This document shows, one piece after another, positions 1 through 12,005 of a DNA stretch of 58,173 bases. Source of the stretch: Phaeoceros laevis (taxonomy: Eukaryota; Anthocerotophyta; Anthocerotopsida; Notothyladales); NCBI GenBank assembly GCA_049999765.1, contig JBNGIQ010009468.1, forward strand, positions 273,377 through 331,549, written 5' to 3'. The first letter of the stretch is position 1, and every line of letters begins with the position of its first letter. The notes under the pieces are model-generated. The model saw only the letters and a program-made list of their open reading frames with translations. It was not told the DNA's origin and did not search any database. The position numbers and the translations under genes were made by a program.

Positions 1-1217
1 CGTCCCCGCGATACAGCACTCCTGCGCGCACGTATTCCTGCCCGAAGATATGTCCCCACAGTCTACACGTGGCGGCGTAGCCCACATCCAGCTTCTGTCC
101 AGGAGCCCGGTCACTATCAGTGTCGTCGTGGTTGAAGATTTGACCAATGAGCTCGATAGTGTCTTTCTGGTACGCCAGAGGACTCAGCTGGTGGGAATGC
201 CAAAACAAGTCGATGTCGTAGGTGGGAACCAGAAACACGTCCGCCTGCCGGATGCGAGCGAGGTGCAGGAACCCCTTGTAGCGCATCAAGGATGCTTGCA
301 AGAAGCTGGGGTCGGACATATAAGGGCGGGACACCTTTCATGAAACAGGACCCACACCATCAGTCAGGGATGATCCCCACACTTGTAAGCACCGGCAGTT
401 GAATGACTAGGTGGACGCAATGGGAAGAGAGCCCTGCAGCTGAGCACCGTTTAGTACCTGGTAGGCGAAGGATGTCTGCCTAGCGACCGCATCAGCCAAG
501 TTGTAGCCAGCAGCTTGGGGCCCAAGGGCTTCCTGCTGTGGCTGCCCAAGGATATCCAACCCTCCTGGTTGTTGTACGAGGGCAGGATTCCCGCTGCCGA
601 ATGCCGTTAGATCCAGACTGAAGGGCTCATCCTTGTACAATTGCTTCCACCGCTGCTCAGCTCTCAACCTTGCGAGGCCCCGGGAAGCGCCAGACAGAAG
701 CGGGGCGTCGATGGTTTTGCCAAACCGGGATTCACAGTCTTTCGCATACTGAATCTGCGCACAGAGCATGAGGTTAGACTCCAAAACCAATGCAGAATGG
801 AACAAACCCATCAAAGAAACGCAATTATGAGCAGCGCTGCAGATGCTCACTGGGCTGAGCCGATGGCAGTGCCAGATCCAGGCACAGTCCAGGGGAGGAG
901 CGACATGATCCTCCTCTTGGACCGCCAAAGGAAGCCAAAATGTGGTGTATCTGCAGGTCCATCCACGCCCAAATTCCAAGCTCAATTAGCAATTTCGCCC
1001 ACAGAAGCTCATGTCTGAAGATTTGGAACCTTTGAGGATTGTATTACCTATGAATGGCCTTGCGGATTACTTCAGGGTTCCAGTAGAGGCAAGGATGGCG
1101 TTCCACTTGGGTAAGGAAGTCGAGCTGAATCTTGGCAGCTTCAATGAGATCCACACTAATCTTGATGCCCTGGGCAGCTTGCCATTCCACTTCCCCCTGG
1201 TTCTGATGGGCCGCCAT
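1..1217 (-). CDS. GRDP: Glycine-rich domain-containing protein (GRDP), 5' part
   Basis: Plant GRDP proteins carry an N-terminal DUF1399 region and a C-terminal glycine-rich tail and are linked to development and stress responses. Seen here: exons 1217-1048, 950-851, 754-458 and 334-1, all with GT-AG borders and matching phases, giving about 300 residues before the gene runs off the left edge. DUF1399 hallmarks are present: PPLDCAWIWHCHRLSP near residue 75, then ADVFLVPTYDIDLFWHSHQL followed by NHDDTDSDR in exon 4. The start is the ATG at 1217, just upstream of a conserved-looking EVEWQAAQ stretch. The glycine-rich tail lies outside the window. Exon 1 and 2 borders are inferred from frame and family pattern. 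The family call is firm; the exact role is not known from sequence. Confidence 0.85.
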
Positions 1218-2462
1218 CGAAGGCCTTCAGGGTGCGGGAAGGTCTGCCCTTTGTTAAATAGGACAGCTCACCGTAGGCCTGGGCCCATTGGCCATAAGGC
1301 TACTACTGTGATCCTTCAAGGCTTTCAGCCGGGGTAAGGGACCAGGACGCGAATATGCGTGCTGGCACAAGGAAAGTTACGACCGCGTCTGCTGATACTA
1401 CCCGGAGGGCAGGATCTGGCTGACACGGAACTGCTAGCCAACGTCAACGACTTGGACCCCAAGCTACTATCTCTGCAGTGGCAACCTTCAACACGAAGAA
1501 AATGCTAGAAAAGGAAAATATCCGGCAACGGGCCACACTTGTCTCAGGAGGGACAAGACTTTTAAATGTTCAGCCATACTCGTTTTACCCGTTATGCGGA
1601 CACCAAATCCGCAGCTTTCTCTTAGACCAGCACGACTTGTCAGGTACACACGACGTGTCAGGAAACGCATGTTTGAAGAGAGAGAGTGTCTTGAAGCTGC
1701 AGCTGCTGCACGCATCCTACAGCGAAACTTAGGAAAGCCAGGTATGCAAAATTCGGTTTACTGCCACACTCTCGGTAATGAACTCAACGTCTGTCAAAAA
1801 AACCCTAGATGCAGAACCAAGTCGCGCAGGCAACAGTGTTCTGATTCCACCTACTCCAGGACAACCTCTACCACCACGCAGCTTTAGCACCTCGCGCATC
1901 TACGACTCCAAGACGTCGAGTTCACGTTCCCATCGGGGCTCCTGCAGCAACCTAGTTAAATCAGTCCAATTTGTACGCGTAAATGCCCCAAAACCCCTGA
2001 ACCCTGGCATGTTCCCTAAATTCTCAATGACCCTAAATTTTCAATGACGAAGATATAGGATTTTGCACAGACGAACTGTGCTCTCAAGGACAACGCGACT
2101 CCATACAGCTCGCAGACATAAAATCACAAATCCAGAACTCCAGTCATGCCAAAAGCAGGAGGCAAAAAAATGTTGGTCCTCAACATCAGGGGTCGGATCC
2201 GGACATTGTCCAATTATCTGCACAGACAAAGCAGGCGACGGAGCGGACCTACAATCCATGTTGGCAACAGGGAAAAAGAGACTGCATCCATAGCCCGGAA
2301 AAAACCGGACAGAGGCCTCGGCAAAGTTGCCACAACCAACCTGACCTTCACAGTCCACCATCACCAGCAGCAAGGTCACTGCAACCCTAAAACGCGCAGT
2401 CCTGAGCAGAGAAGGAAGAAGAGGAAGAAAGTAGGTGGCTACCATGCTGCATAAAGAGGAGT
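1218..2462. other. Gene-poor stretch with an unrecognised plus-strand candidate
   Basis: Between the GRDP start and eL29 I recognise no gene. Plus-strand open segments at 1594-1740 (basic, with RRVRKRMFEERE), 1809-1950 (Ser/Pro/Arg-rich) and 2046-2390 (polar, no internal Met) look more protein-like than random. A GT donor at 1741 and an AG acceptor before 1831 join the first two in frame (phase 1). I could not join the third in frame. It may be a fast-evolving disordered protein, a decayed gene, or chance. Confidence 0.25.
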
Positions 2463-2651
2463 CTATTCCTCCGAGTCAGAAGCGGCAGCGCCGGGAACCC
2501 TGTTGTGCTTCTTTGCGTATCTCTGGTTGCGGAGGAACTTGGGGTCCATGCCCTTCCGTGAGATGTACTTTTGCTTCTTCGGCTTCTTGATGCCGTTCCT
2601 ATGCGCCTTGTAGGACTGGTTGTGCGCTGTGTGGTTCTTCGACTTGGCCAT
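2463..2651 (-). CDS. RPL29: 60S ribosomal protein eL29
   Basis: Small, very basic component of the large cytosolic ribosomal subunit. The 62-residue product begins [20 protein letters not shown] and continues with the family's [18 protein letters not shown] and [11 protein letters not shown] blocks, close to the usual plant length of about 61. The open frame extends nine codons upstream, but the family always starts at MAKSKNHT, so the ATG at 2651 is chosen. The short acidic C-terminus (ASDSEE) is an individual feature. The coding part has no intron. It lies head to head with the UROD gene, 405 bases away. Confidence 0.95.
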   Translation of the reverse strand: MAKSKNHTAHNQSYKAHRNGIKKPKKQKYISRKGMDPKFLRNQRYAKKHNRVPGAAASDSEE

Positions 2652-3056
2652 GGCTGCACCGCTGCGTCCGCGCCTCAAAATTGCCAGGGGAAGAGAATAT
2701 TAGGGCACGCGCGGCACTACCTTAACCCGGTCTGGGCCCCTGGGCCCTGGGTCTGCCGGACCGCGAAAATCGAAACGTTTCTTTCTGGTTTTCATGCTAT
2801 CCTATCCCCTTGAAATCTGGCACGCTCTGGAAATGCTCCTATTCAGCTGGAGATGGAAAAGTACCAGCAAAAAAAGCTCTCGACAAGGATTCAGTGAAGT
2901 CCTTCAAGTTCCACCTTTCCTCCTCCAAGGTGGAGAAGAGAACTACCGTGCCCATCATCGTGTGAATAGTGTGGGGAAATGCTGGCATCTCCGCTCTGGC
3001 AGATGGTTTTGTGTTGAGCCTGCAAGGCTGAGGAGAAGGGGCGAGAGCTGAGCGGC
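2652..3056. promoter_or_regulatory. Shared upstream region of eL29 (-) and UROD (+)
   Basis: 405 bases separate two divergent start codons, so both promoters and both 5' leaders must lie here. I see no further ORF, and no TATA box that can be assigned with confidence. Inference from gene orientation only. Confidence 0.5.
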
Positions 3057-4662
3057 ATGGCGTCCAGTGTCTGGGGCAGCAGGTTGAGCTGTTTCGTAGG
3101 GGAGACGCAATGCCTGCGGGAGGCGGCGCCACCGCTTCCTCAATGGCACTGCGTGCCTGTTACAACCTGCCAGGCGCCGGAAGGTATGGGAGGTAGCTTG
3201 GTTTGGAAAATGGTGGACAGTGTGTGGGGTGCGGGAGGCAGTGCCCGGTTCATGTTCGTGTGCCGCCTGGTTGTGCAGAGCCCCTGCTGGTGAAAGCAGC
3301 GAGGGGGGAGAAGGTGAGCCGGCCACCGGCATGGATGATGCGCCAGGCGGGCAGGTACATGGCTGCGTACCGGAAGCTTGCGGAAAAGCATCCGTCTTTC
3401 CGAGAACGGTCAGAGCAGACCGACCTGATTGTGGAGATTTCTCTGCAGCCGTGGAGAGCGTTCCGGCCGGACGGAGTGATCATCTTCTCCGACATTCTCA
3501 CGCCCCTACCGGCGCTGGGAATCGACTTCGAGATTGATGAGGTCAAGGGGCCTGTGCTGGACAGGCCTATTAGGTCGGAGGAAGGATTGTCGGTTCTGCA
3601 CCCAATTGATCTCGACATGCTGCATTTCGTGGGAGAGTCATTGAGCACCTTGCGGAAGGAGGTAGGTACCGGCTTGGCTCGCCTGCATTGATAGGCATTA
3701 GTGCGGGAGCTGCCTGACCTGGAATAAGGCGTGCATTGCTTGCGTCTGTACAGGTTGGTGATGGTGCTGCTGTTCTCGGCTTCGTGGGATCTCCTTACAC
3801 CCTGGCAACCTATATCGTGGAGGGTGGATCTACTCGGACATACACAAAAATCAAAAGCATGATTTACCAAGCCCCAGGCCTACTGCACCGTCTGCTCTCT
3901 CATTTAGCAGAAAATATCGCAGAGTATGTGGCGTTTCAAGTAAAATCTGGAGCCCAGTGCGTCCAGATTTTTGATTCGTGGGGTGGCCAGCTTACTCCTG
4001 AGCAGTGGGATATTTGGTCCAAGCCTTACATCCAGCAGGTGCTTTTTTTTGTCTGTCCTCTCCTGTGTCTGCCCGCAGACTTTTGCAGCCACAGTTGCTC
4101 CTTCTCTAGATCCAGACAGCAGCTTCACAGAGCAGGTCATTCATTTTCTGAGATTCCTTCTCCTGAGGCTGGAATGAGCTGTATGCAGGTGGTGAACAGA
4201 GTTAGAGTCCTGTGTCCAAGTGTGCCCCTGGTGCTGTATGCCAATGGGAGCGGTGGCCTCCTCGAGCGTATGGCCGATATACCTGTTGATGTCATCGGAT
4301 TGGACTGGACCATCGACATGGCTGATGGTAGGAGACGTGTGGGTGAGTCCGTAGCAGTGCAAGGCAATGTAGATCCAGCCGTCCTATTTGCTCCACCAGA
4401 GGCTGTGACAGAAGCCATCCAAAGGTATTATTTCTAGCATCCGACGTGTTTCTGTCCAGTACCTTCTCACCATCTACGAGTTCCCTTACCATATATTGTC
4501 CGTGGCAGTGTGGTGAAAAAGGCGGGGACAATAGGCCACATATTGAATCTAGGACACGGTGTCCTGGTTGGCACCCCAGAAGAAAGTGTTGCTCACTTTT
4601 TTGAGACTGCGAGGTCCATTTCGTACAGCTCTCTAAATTCAGCGGTCCTCACTGCAAAGTAG
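3057..4662 (+). CDS. HEME: Uroporphyrinogen decarboxylase, plastid type
   Basis: Catalyses removal of four acetate carboxyls from uroporphyrinogen III to give coproporphyrinogen III in haem and chlorophyll synthesis. Five exons join in phase: 3057-3183, 3279-3661, 3754-4038, 4189-4424, 4509-4662, giving 394 residues, the usual plant size. Family signatures are visible: [13 protein letters not shown] (substrate-binding Arg), [58 protein letters not shown], and the terminal [22 protein letters not shown]. Exon 1 encodes a 42-residue leader rich in Ser and small residues, with few acidic residues, consistent with a plastid transit peptide (inference). The frames either side of each intron are only joined by the splices listed. 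The gene is complete. Confidence 0.95.
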
Positions 4663-5209
4663 TGTGCAACTTCTCCCTGTATCGACTTCAGACACGGCGC
4701 TTGTGGCATTTCTACCTTACTTTCAGAGTAGGCCTTTTTTGACAATATCCCTCACAAAATACTGTCATTTCCTCAGTTCAGACTTCAGCCACCTTGCAGC
4801 GTCATGCACTGACTGCACTCGTTGCAGCCAATGGTCACCGTCCTCTAGCTCTAAAAGTTCTCAGACCATTGTTATGAGTGTCAATTCTTGTCCAGTGGCC
4901 ATTCATCTCGCCACATGTGTGTTACGCAAGTACCCCATCAATCACATAAATAAACTTTGCTCAGTTAACTAACGGTAATAGTACTATAGTTAACAGATCG
5001 TCAACAACTCGAGGTTACAGGGTTACAAAATCGTTCTCTTCTTGAGTGACTTTCACACAGCCGAAAAATGGGGTTTTTCACTTCGCGCTCCGCACAAAAA
5101 AAATAGGGTCGTCACCGTCACAGACCAGAGCTGGACTTCAGCCGTCGGTCGTGTTTTTTTGAGGTGCAAATTAGCTGTCCTTTCTCGATTGCCGAACGAA
5201 GGAAGTGGG
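4663..5209. other. Intergenic, UROD to RPN3
   Basis: 547 bases between two co-directional genes. It must hold the UROD 3' end and the RPN3 promoter and leader. No coding signal or repeat noticed. Confidence 0.5.
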
Positions 5210-7310
5210 ATGAACCCGGAGAAGCCCTCTGCCACAATGGCGACTACGCTGGAGAAGATTGCATCTGTCATTGAGAAGGGCGTAGCCAGCAAGGAAGTGA
5301 GGCTCATGGTGCGAGCCATGCGCTTGACAGTCGCTGTACGGCGGAAACTCAAAGCCAGCAGTTTGGCCTCCTTCCTGAAGCAAACTCTACCTCCTGGCTC
5401 CGAGCCCCTTGCTCGCCTGCTGCCCTATGTGAACAAGGTCAGGGTGGGTTGCACTAGGTCAGGTCAATTGCAAATGTCGGTTCCACCCCTAATTTATTTT
5501 GTAGCTGTGAATTTGTAGGATGGAGAGCTGGAGAGGAAGCAGGAAGGGCAGAAGGGGAAGAAGGACAAGGGGAAGAAAGATGTAGATGATATGGACGTGG
5601 ACGTGGACACTCCGCCTGTGCAGCAAACACAGATCGTTCACAAACAGTCTGTGCTGCCGGAATTGGAGATATATGCCTACTTGATAGTTTTGATTTACTT
5701 GATTGACGAGAAGCATTACGACGAGGTTGGTCCTTCAGCATTTTCTGTCGTACAGCTCCTGTCTCGCATTTGTTAAAAATGATCAATTACAAAAATGGAG
5801 GGCTTTGCTGCAGGCCAAACTTGTTGCGGCCTTGGCTGTGAAAAGGCTGCAACAGTTCAACCGAAGAACGCTTGATGTGCTGGCAGCCAAGTTGTACTAT
5901 TACTACTCCTACAGTTTTGAGCTCACTGATTCTCTGGTGGAGATCCGCGGGTAAATCTGCTGTTTAGTAGTGCTGTGGTGTTGGTTTGGTAATTTAAAGG
6001 CGTGTTTGTTCAATTGTGTTGTTGTTCTTGTTGCCAGTACCCTACTTGCCTTGCACCGGACGGCTACACTGCGGCACGATGAATTGGGGCAGGTATTGTT
6101 GACTAGTTGGCACGAAGCTTCAACAAAGGCATGTGTTTGTCTCGTGCAGGCTAGATGGTGGCACTTGGTACTCACATGTTTGTTCACCGTCAATGAGCAG
6201 GAAACGTTGCTGAACTTACTCCTTCGAAACTATTTGCACTATAACTTGTATGATCAAGCAGAAAAGTTGCGATCCAAGACACAACGGTCTGAATCCCATT
6301 CCAATCAACAGGTACCAACTCATGTCATCAAAATGTTGCAGACGTTGTTTCCTAAATTACTGCCACTGACTTATGCTACCAATGCAGCTCTGTCGGTACT
6401 TATATTACCTTGGAAGAATAAGAACCATTCAGTTAGAGTACACAGATGCCAAAGAATGCCTTCTTCAAGCTGCCAGGAAGGCTCCGAGCGGTGCAAGGGG
6501 TTTCCTTATCCAATGCAATAAATGGGCTGCCATTGTGAGGCTTTTATTGGGAGAGATTCCGGAGCGGACTACTTTCATGCAATCTGGGATGAGAAAGGCG
6601 CTCAGACCATACTTCGAACTTACCAATGTAAGGGTCAGTGAAGTTGGGTTAAGGACCAGTGGTTTGATCTTGTTGCTGAGGCAGCCACCTTCATGCGTGT
6701 TGCTTTTTATTTGGCGTTGCAATGAGTAACGTCTGACCTGTGTCTATTCACTTCAGTGTGATGATGTTGTGTCTGACTCTCTTATTTCGAACAGGCTGTG
6801 CGCATTGGAGACCTGGAGTTGTTTCGTTCAATTGCTGACAAGTATGCAAGTGTATTTTTCAAGGACAAAACTCATAACTTGATTGTGCGACTTCGGCACA
6901 ATGTGATCAGGACTGGGCTTCGCAATATAAGCATCTCCTACTCACGGATATCACTAGTGGATGTGGCATCTAAGCTGCACCTGGATGCTACAATGACAGT
7001 TGCTGATGCAGAAAGTATTGTGGCTAAGGCCATCCGGGATGGGGGGATAGATGCTGTTGTGGATCATGGAAATGGATGGATGCAATCAAGAGAGACAGGT
7101 GACATCTACTCCACACAAGAGCCACAATTGGCTTTTCATTCCCGTATTGCCTTCTGCCTCAACACTCATAACGAGGCAGTCAAGGCTTTGCGGTTTCCGC
7201 CAGATGCTCACAAAAAAGAGCTGGAGAGTGCAGAGAAAAGGAGAGAAAGGCAGCAACAGGAACAGGAGCTTGCGAAGCACATCGCAGAGGAAGATGATGA
7301 TGAATTTTGA
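5210..7310 (+). CDS. RPN3: 26S proteasome regulatory subunit RPN3 (PSMD3)
   Basis: Structural lid subunit of the 19S regulatory particle. Seven exons: 5210-5437, 5519-5725, 5814-5950, 6038-6092, 6201-6311, 6388-6627, 6795-7310, all GT-AG and phase-consistent, giving 497 residues against about 490 in other plants. Exon 2 holds a Lys/Asp-rich linker ([19 protein letters not shown]), then the helical repeats. The PCI module follows from about residue 330 ([29 protein letters not shown]) with [21 protein letters not shown] and an acidic tail EEDDDEF, all typical of RPN3. Start: ATG 5210 is used because the frame upstream (from 5042) does not resemble the family; ATG 5239 is a weaker alternative. 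Complete gene. Confidence 0.95.
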
Positions 7311-7422
7311 TGTTGTGAGGCGAATAGGAGTAGATGGTAATTGCTCGACAGACTTGCTAAGTTCAGATGGAGTGGTCAGTGCCACTTATATCTGCATCAC
7401 GGAAAATCCCTTCACAATGTTG

Positions 7423-7502
7423 TCATGATGCTTCATCCACACGGAGTGGTGAGAAATCCTTTCACCAGTTTTCATGATGCCTCATCCACATGGAGTGGTG
7501 AG
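7423..7502. repeat. Two 31-bp direct repeats after RPN3
   Basis: Two copies of a 31-base unit (7423-7453 and 7472-7502) differing at two positions and containing CATCCACA and GGAGTGGTGAG. They sit in the 561-base gap between the converging RPN3 and GT47 genes, probably in the RPN3 3' UTR. Nothing else is evident in 7311-7871. Confidence 0.8.
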
Positions 7503-7871
7503 TGAACATCATGTAGAGCCACATCTTGTGCCTAGGACATGCCCCATGTCACATGGGCCGTCCTCATTGGGTTCGAGAAGTGATTATTTCTTTGAGCTGC
7601 TTCATAGGCAGGTTCGATCTGACAAGTAAAATCCTCTTTCGGTACCCTAGCCAGCGGTTTTCTCAAGCAAACGTTTCTATTTTCACTATCAAACGTGAGC
7701 ACAAGGTGCAACTGTTTTATTCCTTGAGACAGAAGAGTCTGCTCTGTAGTCTCATTCTGATACAGGGAGGCTTTCGGAACATGTGGCTCACTCGCTTGCA
7801 ATTCGAACAAGACTTTTCCCTGACGAGTTATTTCAACAAGGCACAACGCAAATGGTCAAAGGCTGCAACGT

Positions 7872-9604
7872 TTACCACCAGGATGTCCAGTCCTGGACCT
7901 TTAGCCTTTTGGATCTGTTCATAGCCAATCTGACCGCAGGGAGCTTGTTACGAACTTGCTTCCAAATCATATTTATAGCATCGTCTGGCTGAGAAGGTCC
8001 CTCGTAGCTGAAATGATGAGCAACGTCCTTGAGCCGAGACCATAATTTCAACCACTGTTTTTGGCTAATATTCTCTAGGTAAGTCAGCAGATAACCTGGT
8101 TGCAATGCCTCCTCCACTGAAAAAAACAAACAAAACTCTCGGTAATCAAGTTCATCCTCAAAAGGAAGCTCAATTTTGTCGCTGATAATTATAGGAACAC
8201 AGTGGCTTGCAATAGCATCAAAGAGGCGACAAGAAGATGGCGTATCCCCAGCAGGATGTAGGCAGAATAACGAGGTCCTCATTCCTTCGGTAGCCTGCAG
8301 GTTACAAGCAGAGGAGTTCATTCTGATAGTGACGTAAAGAGTGATCCAAAATGAATCCAAGCTACGATAGTCCAAGACACGTTGCAACAAGATACATTTT
8401 AGAGTTGATCTCCGATAACAAAGATAACTTAAGCACATACCTCCTTCACCCCTTGAGATGTAGCAGTCCCCTCAACAAAGTGTACCCTCGGATGTTTGTT
8501 TAGAATTTTTTCCAACTGAGCACGCACTACTCCCTCCTGGCACCACCAAACGATGCAGAGATTTAAAAAAAACACATTCCTCTTTGCAGAACAACGGTCC
8601 TTGAAAAGCTCAACATTGTTACCCGCTAAGCGTGCTGATTGGGATTCAATGGGCAAATGTACTCACATCTTTTCTTACAATCTGTCCTTGAAAATACAGC
8701 AACACATTACGTGATGTGTACGGGTCCTTCTCATATCCAATGGCTTCAACAACATGAGTGTAAGGTGCAACCACATCCTTGCCCAGCCTGGAGATGTTTG
8801 CAGAGCTCCTTCCAAAGTCAGCAACAATGAGCATTGACAGATTGAGCTGCTCCCGAAAGAATCGAAAAGAATTTGGATGATGGCTTGGTATCACATGATC
8901 TCTCCCCAAAGACATCTGCCACCACTTTGACTGTTGAAGAAATGCTACCAACTCAGCCTGCAGAGCAAGCTATAAGGGAGGTAAGCAGCCACAATAGCAA
9001 ATAGAAGCTCAGTCTAATTGACATTCACGAGAGAAAGGCACATTACAGAAAGGGCTGCTTGTGAGAAAAGAACAAGAACCTGGAGAGCTCTGTCATATTC
9101 AGTGTCTGGATCTCGCATAGTCCTTCCAAATGTATTGAAACTCAAGGAAGAGAAAAATGGTACAAAGAAGACATCTGCCTCGGCCGGATCCCTGACTCTA
9201 ATTGCTTCGCTGGCCAAACCTGGTGCGTACTTTCTTTGGCCTAAGAGATCCAAAGTCAACCAGTATTCCACATTGTGCTGCTTTCTCAATCCAGATTTTT
9301 TTGGCCAAGGTGGAGCCTTCTCGTCATCAGGCCAGGGAAGATCCTGATTGCGATCACTTCGATTGACAATCCCGAAGTTAAATCTACGAGGAAGATCATA
9401 CATATATACTTTAAGAGGACTATAACATTGTATGCCAGTCTCCGAAGTACTCTTAGAGCTACCCAGGACCCCTCCGTGGAATTTGTTGAACTGAAGATTC
9501 AGATAGCTGCCAGGAAATAAGAAAGGAATCACGAAGTACAACGCCGTCAAGCTAAGAAACACAATTCCAACAGCTATCCTTCGATTCTTTCTCAGCTGTA
9601 CCAT
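7872..9604 (-). CDS. Exostosin-family GT47 glycosyltransferase, ARAD-like
   Basis: Type II Golgi membrane glycosyltransferase. Arabidopsis ARAD1/2 of the same group are implicated in pectic arabinan synthesis; the exact linkage made here cannot be read from sequence. Four exons: 9604-9080, 8957-8667, 8536-8441, 8294-7872, giving 444 residues. One membrane anchor lies near residues 10-30 after a short basic cytosolic N-terminus. The exostosin domain shows [54 protein letters not shown], then [19 protein letters not shown] and [14 protein letters not shown], the nucleotide-sugar region. It ends converging on RPN3. Other GT47 subgroups remain possible. Confidence 0.88.
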
Positions 9605-12005
9605 TTTGCTCCTGTAGACATCAAGACCTCGTGGCCCTCAAGGACGGAAGGAGTATTACTCGTTATTCTCGGAGTATGGCCCTGGCGACTTCGGCCTTCT
9701 TGTGTTGGCAAAACCAATGTTTCACATAGGGTTTTTAAGAAAAGTTTTGGCGAGTCTCCGCTCCGTTTCATGTAAATTGCTCAAAGTTGCCGAATGAGGT
9801 ACGCGTTTTCTGGTGTGTGCCACTGTGGGGATGGGCGCTCTGATCTTGCGATTTTGAAAATGTGATTTCAGACTGGCTGCTTCTTGCTCGAACAGGACAA
9901 AAAGATACGTTACCCCGAGTAGAGGATGCAGAATGTCCTAGACTGCCTTAAGGCGATGTGTGAAGGGGGTGCTGAGATTGATGAAGAACTTTCAAAGGAT
10001 GATGGGACTGAAAAGAGGAGGCTGCCAACACAACACTCATGATTGGTATTGATGGGAGAAAACTGCAGCGCAACCTAAGCTGAATCGGAAATGCAGGCTT
10101 GAAGGAAGCTACAGCTCAATGCAGAAAGAGTATACAGTTACAGGGACTTGAAAGGAAGCTACAGTTACAGGAGCAATCCTGCTCCCGACATAGTATACTT
10201 GTAGGCTGGCCCTAGTCGCTGTATTTGCTGACGTTCAAATAGTGATGTGCAGGCACTCAAGCAAGTCAGTTGAAGGGTAAAGAAAGGAGGCTGAGAGGAA
10301 ATGCTATGGGCGGAAGAGTCGATATTATCTGCTTGACCTGTGATTACTCCAGACGTCAACATAAACATCGATGAGCTTAAGGTCCTGTCCAGCATTGTCC
10401 TAAATTTACGTTCTTAGACTATCAGCCCGGACACCAGCGAGAAGCATGGACCACTGATTTCTCAAGCCATTCATAAGATCAGGCCGTTCTTACTTGTATT
10501 AAACCTACAAGCAACATCTATATAGGTTAACAGAACTTGGTGAGTGTGGTTCTTATCTTCCACCTGAAGCTTGAGCACCTAAGCCTGGTGCGGTTATCCA
10601 GCTTCTCACATTTTGCCATGAGTTCCTGGTCTGACATTGCGATAGGATGCTGCTGATTTGGTGTGTACCACCCCTCTCCAACCATGAAAACATCCTTTCC
10701 ATGACCATAGGTTGATGGACTTGTAAGATTGAGTTGTGGCAGGTGGGATTTTGGGGTAGCTGCAATAAGTTATTGGCTGTCTCCATTTCCTCAAGTCCGT
10801 ATACGTCTGAAAGACACGACGTAAGAAAATGGTTTGGGAAGTTGGGGAAGTGCTGTGTGGAACTATCTGAAACTGCGTAGTTGCTGACCAGGTGTCGGTT
10901 CGGCATTATGACTTAACTGATCATCTGACAATGATTATTCCCACAACAACAATCTGAAAGGCAACAGCCATATGGTGCACCACAAAAATGTTTGCCCAGC
11001 TTCTTCAACGTGTGGACCTTTAGGACCCATCAAGCACGCAATAAAGACTCTTCTTCTTCTTCCGTTCCATACATATTGTGACGTATTTTCGCAATGACTT
11101 GCCAGGAGTATGTCATTGTGCTGCTTTGTTCGTTGTTCGGTTGTGTGTCCTTTGTCACCTTCTCTTAACCACATGTACTAGACCACTGATTTGGCAACAC
11201 ATTTCGGGATGGGCATGCCCCACCCCGCGATTCTCCAAGCTGCATGGGGGCATGGATGGGTCATGACTCATGACCCGTTACACTGCTAAGTAGGGGTGCC
11301 GCCTGACCGGATAAGTACCACCAGGTGGACTTAGCCAAGCTGGACGTCTGTACAACAATCTCCCAGTTCGACCCACTTGCTCGTAAGCAAGCCTAGGAAA
11401 AACACTTAACTTCTTGCTATCGTTCGAATCCAGGGCTGCCTTCACATATAACCATAGAAATTTCTATTATGTAGTCTATCGCCTGAAATTTCATTTCGGT
11501 ATCAGAAACTGTAGGACCGTCAGCGACAGGCTGATTCCACAATGTCCTCGTGGCCACCGTATGATGAATTGTCAGATCGGATCTTCTTGAGCAACCAGTC
11601 AGGAGACGCCATGTCAAGTTGAGGAAATCAGTGTAGGGCCCTTGGGAGGAAACGTATTATTCGGAGACCCAGCGTCTGGTGTAGCAGAGCCTAACGACCC
11701 CTAACAAGACAGCCGAAGTCTTTCGGTGTTTTGTCGTCTGGCCGTGCCCTTTCCGGGTCTCGTATCAATCGGAGTTTTCACAGGCTTTGGCGGCCTCCTC
11801 CCTTGCACCACATGTGCCTGGGCTCTGTTCCTGCGGGACGAAGAAGGATCAGCGCGCGTGGCTGGGGAGGGGGCGGGGGGNNNNNNNNNNNNNNNNNNNN
11901 NNNNNNNNNNNNNNNNNNNNNNNNNNNNNNNNNNNNNNNNNNNNNNNNNNNNNNNNNNNNNNNNNNNNNNNNNNNNNNNNGGGGGACCCTCGCGGGACCG
12001 CTGAA
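9605..12005. other. Long intergenic region with assembly gap
   Basis: 2.4 kb between divergent genes. Around 9927-10040 a short frame beginning MQNVLDCLKAMCEGG and rich in acidic residues reads like a stray exon, but I recognise no family and it stops quickly. A short motif (GGAAGCTACAG) recurs near 10096 and 10154. A run of exactly 100 N fills 11881-11980 between G-rich flanks, in the likely promoter or 5' UTR of the next gene. Nothing else can be supported. Confidence 0.5.
11881..11980. other. Assembly gap, 100 N
   Basis: Exactly 100 unknown bases, the conventional placeholder length, between GGGGGCGGGG and GGGGGACC. The true length is unknown. It lies about 25 bases upstream of the next start codon, so an upstream exon or alternative start could be hidden. 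Confidence 0.98.

Noticed and set aside
3250-3870. 206-codon minus-strand open frame
   Set aside because: Antisense to UROD exons 2-3; no family resemblance, while the plus strand has unmistakable UROD signatures.
10553-10906. 117-codon minus-strand open frame in the long intergenic region
   Set aside because: No recognisable motif, and no splice-linked exons or conserved composition; probably chance.
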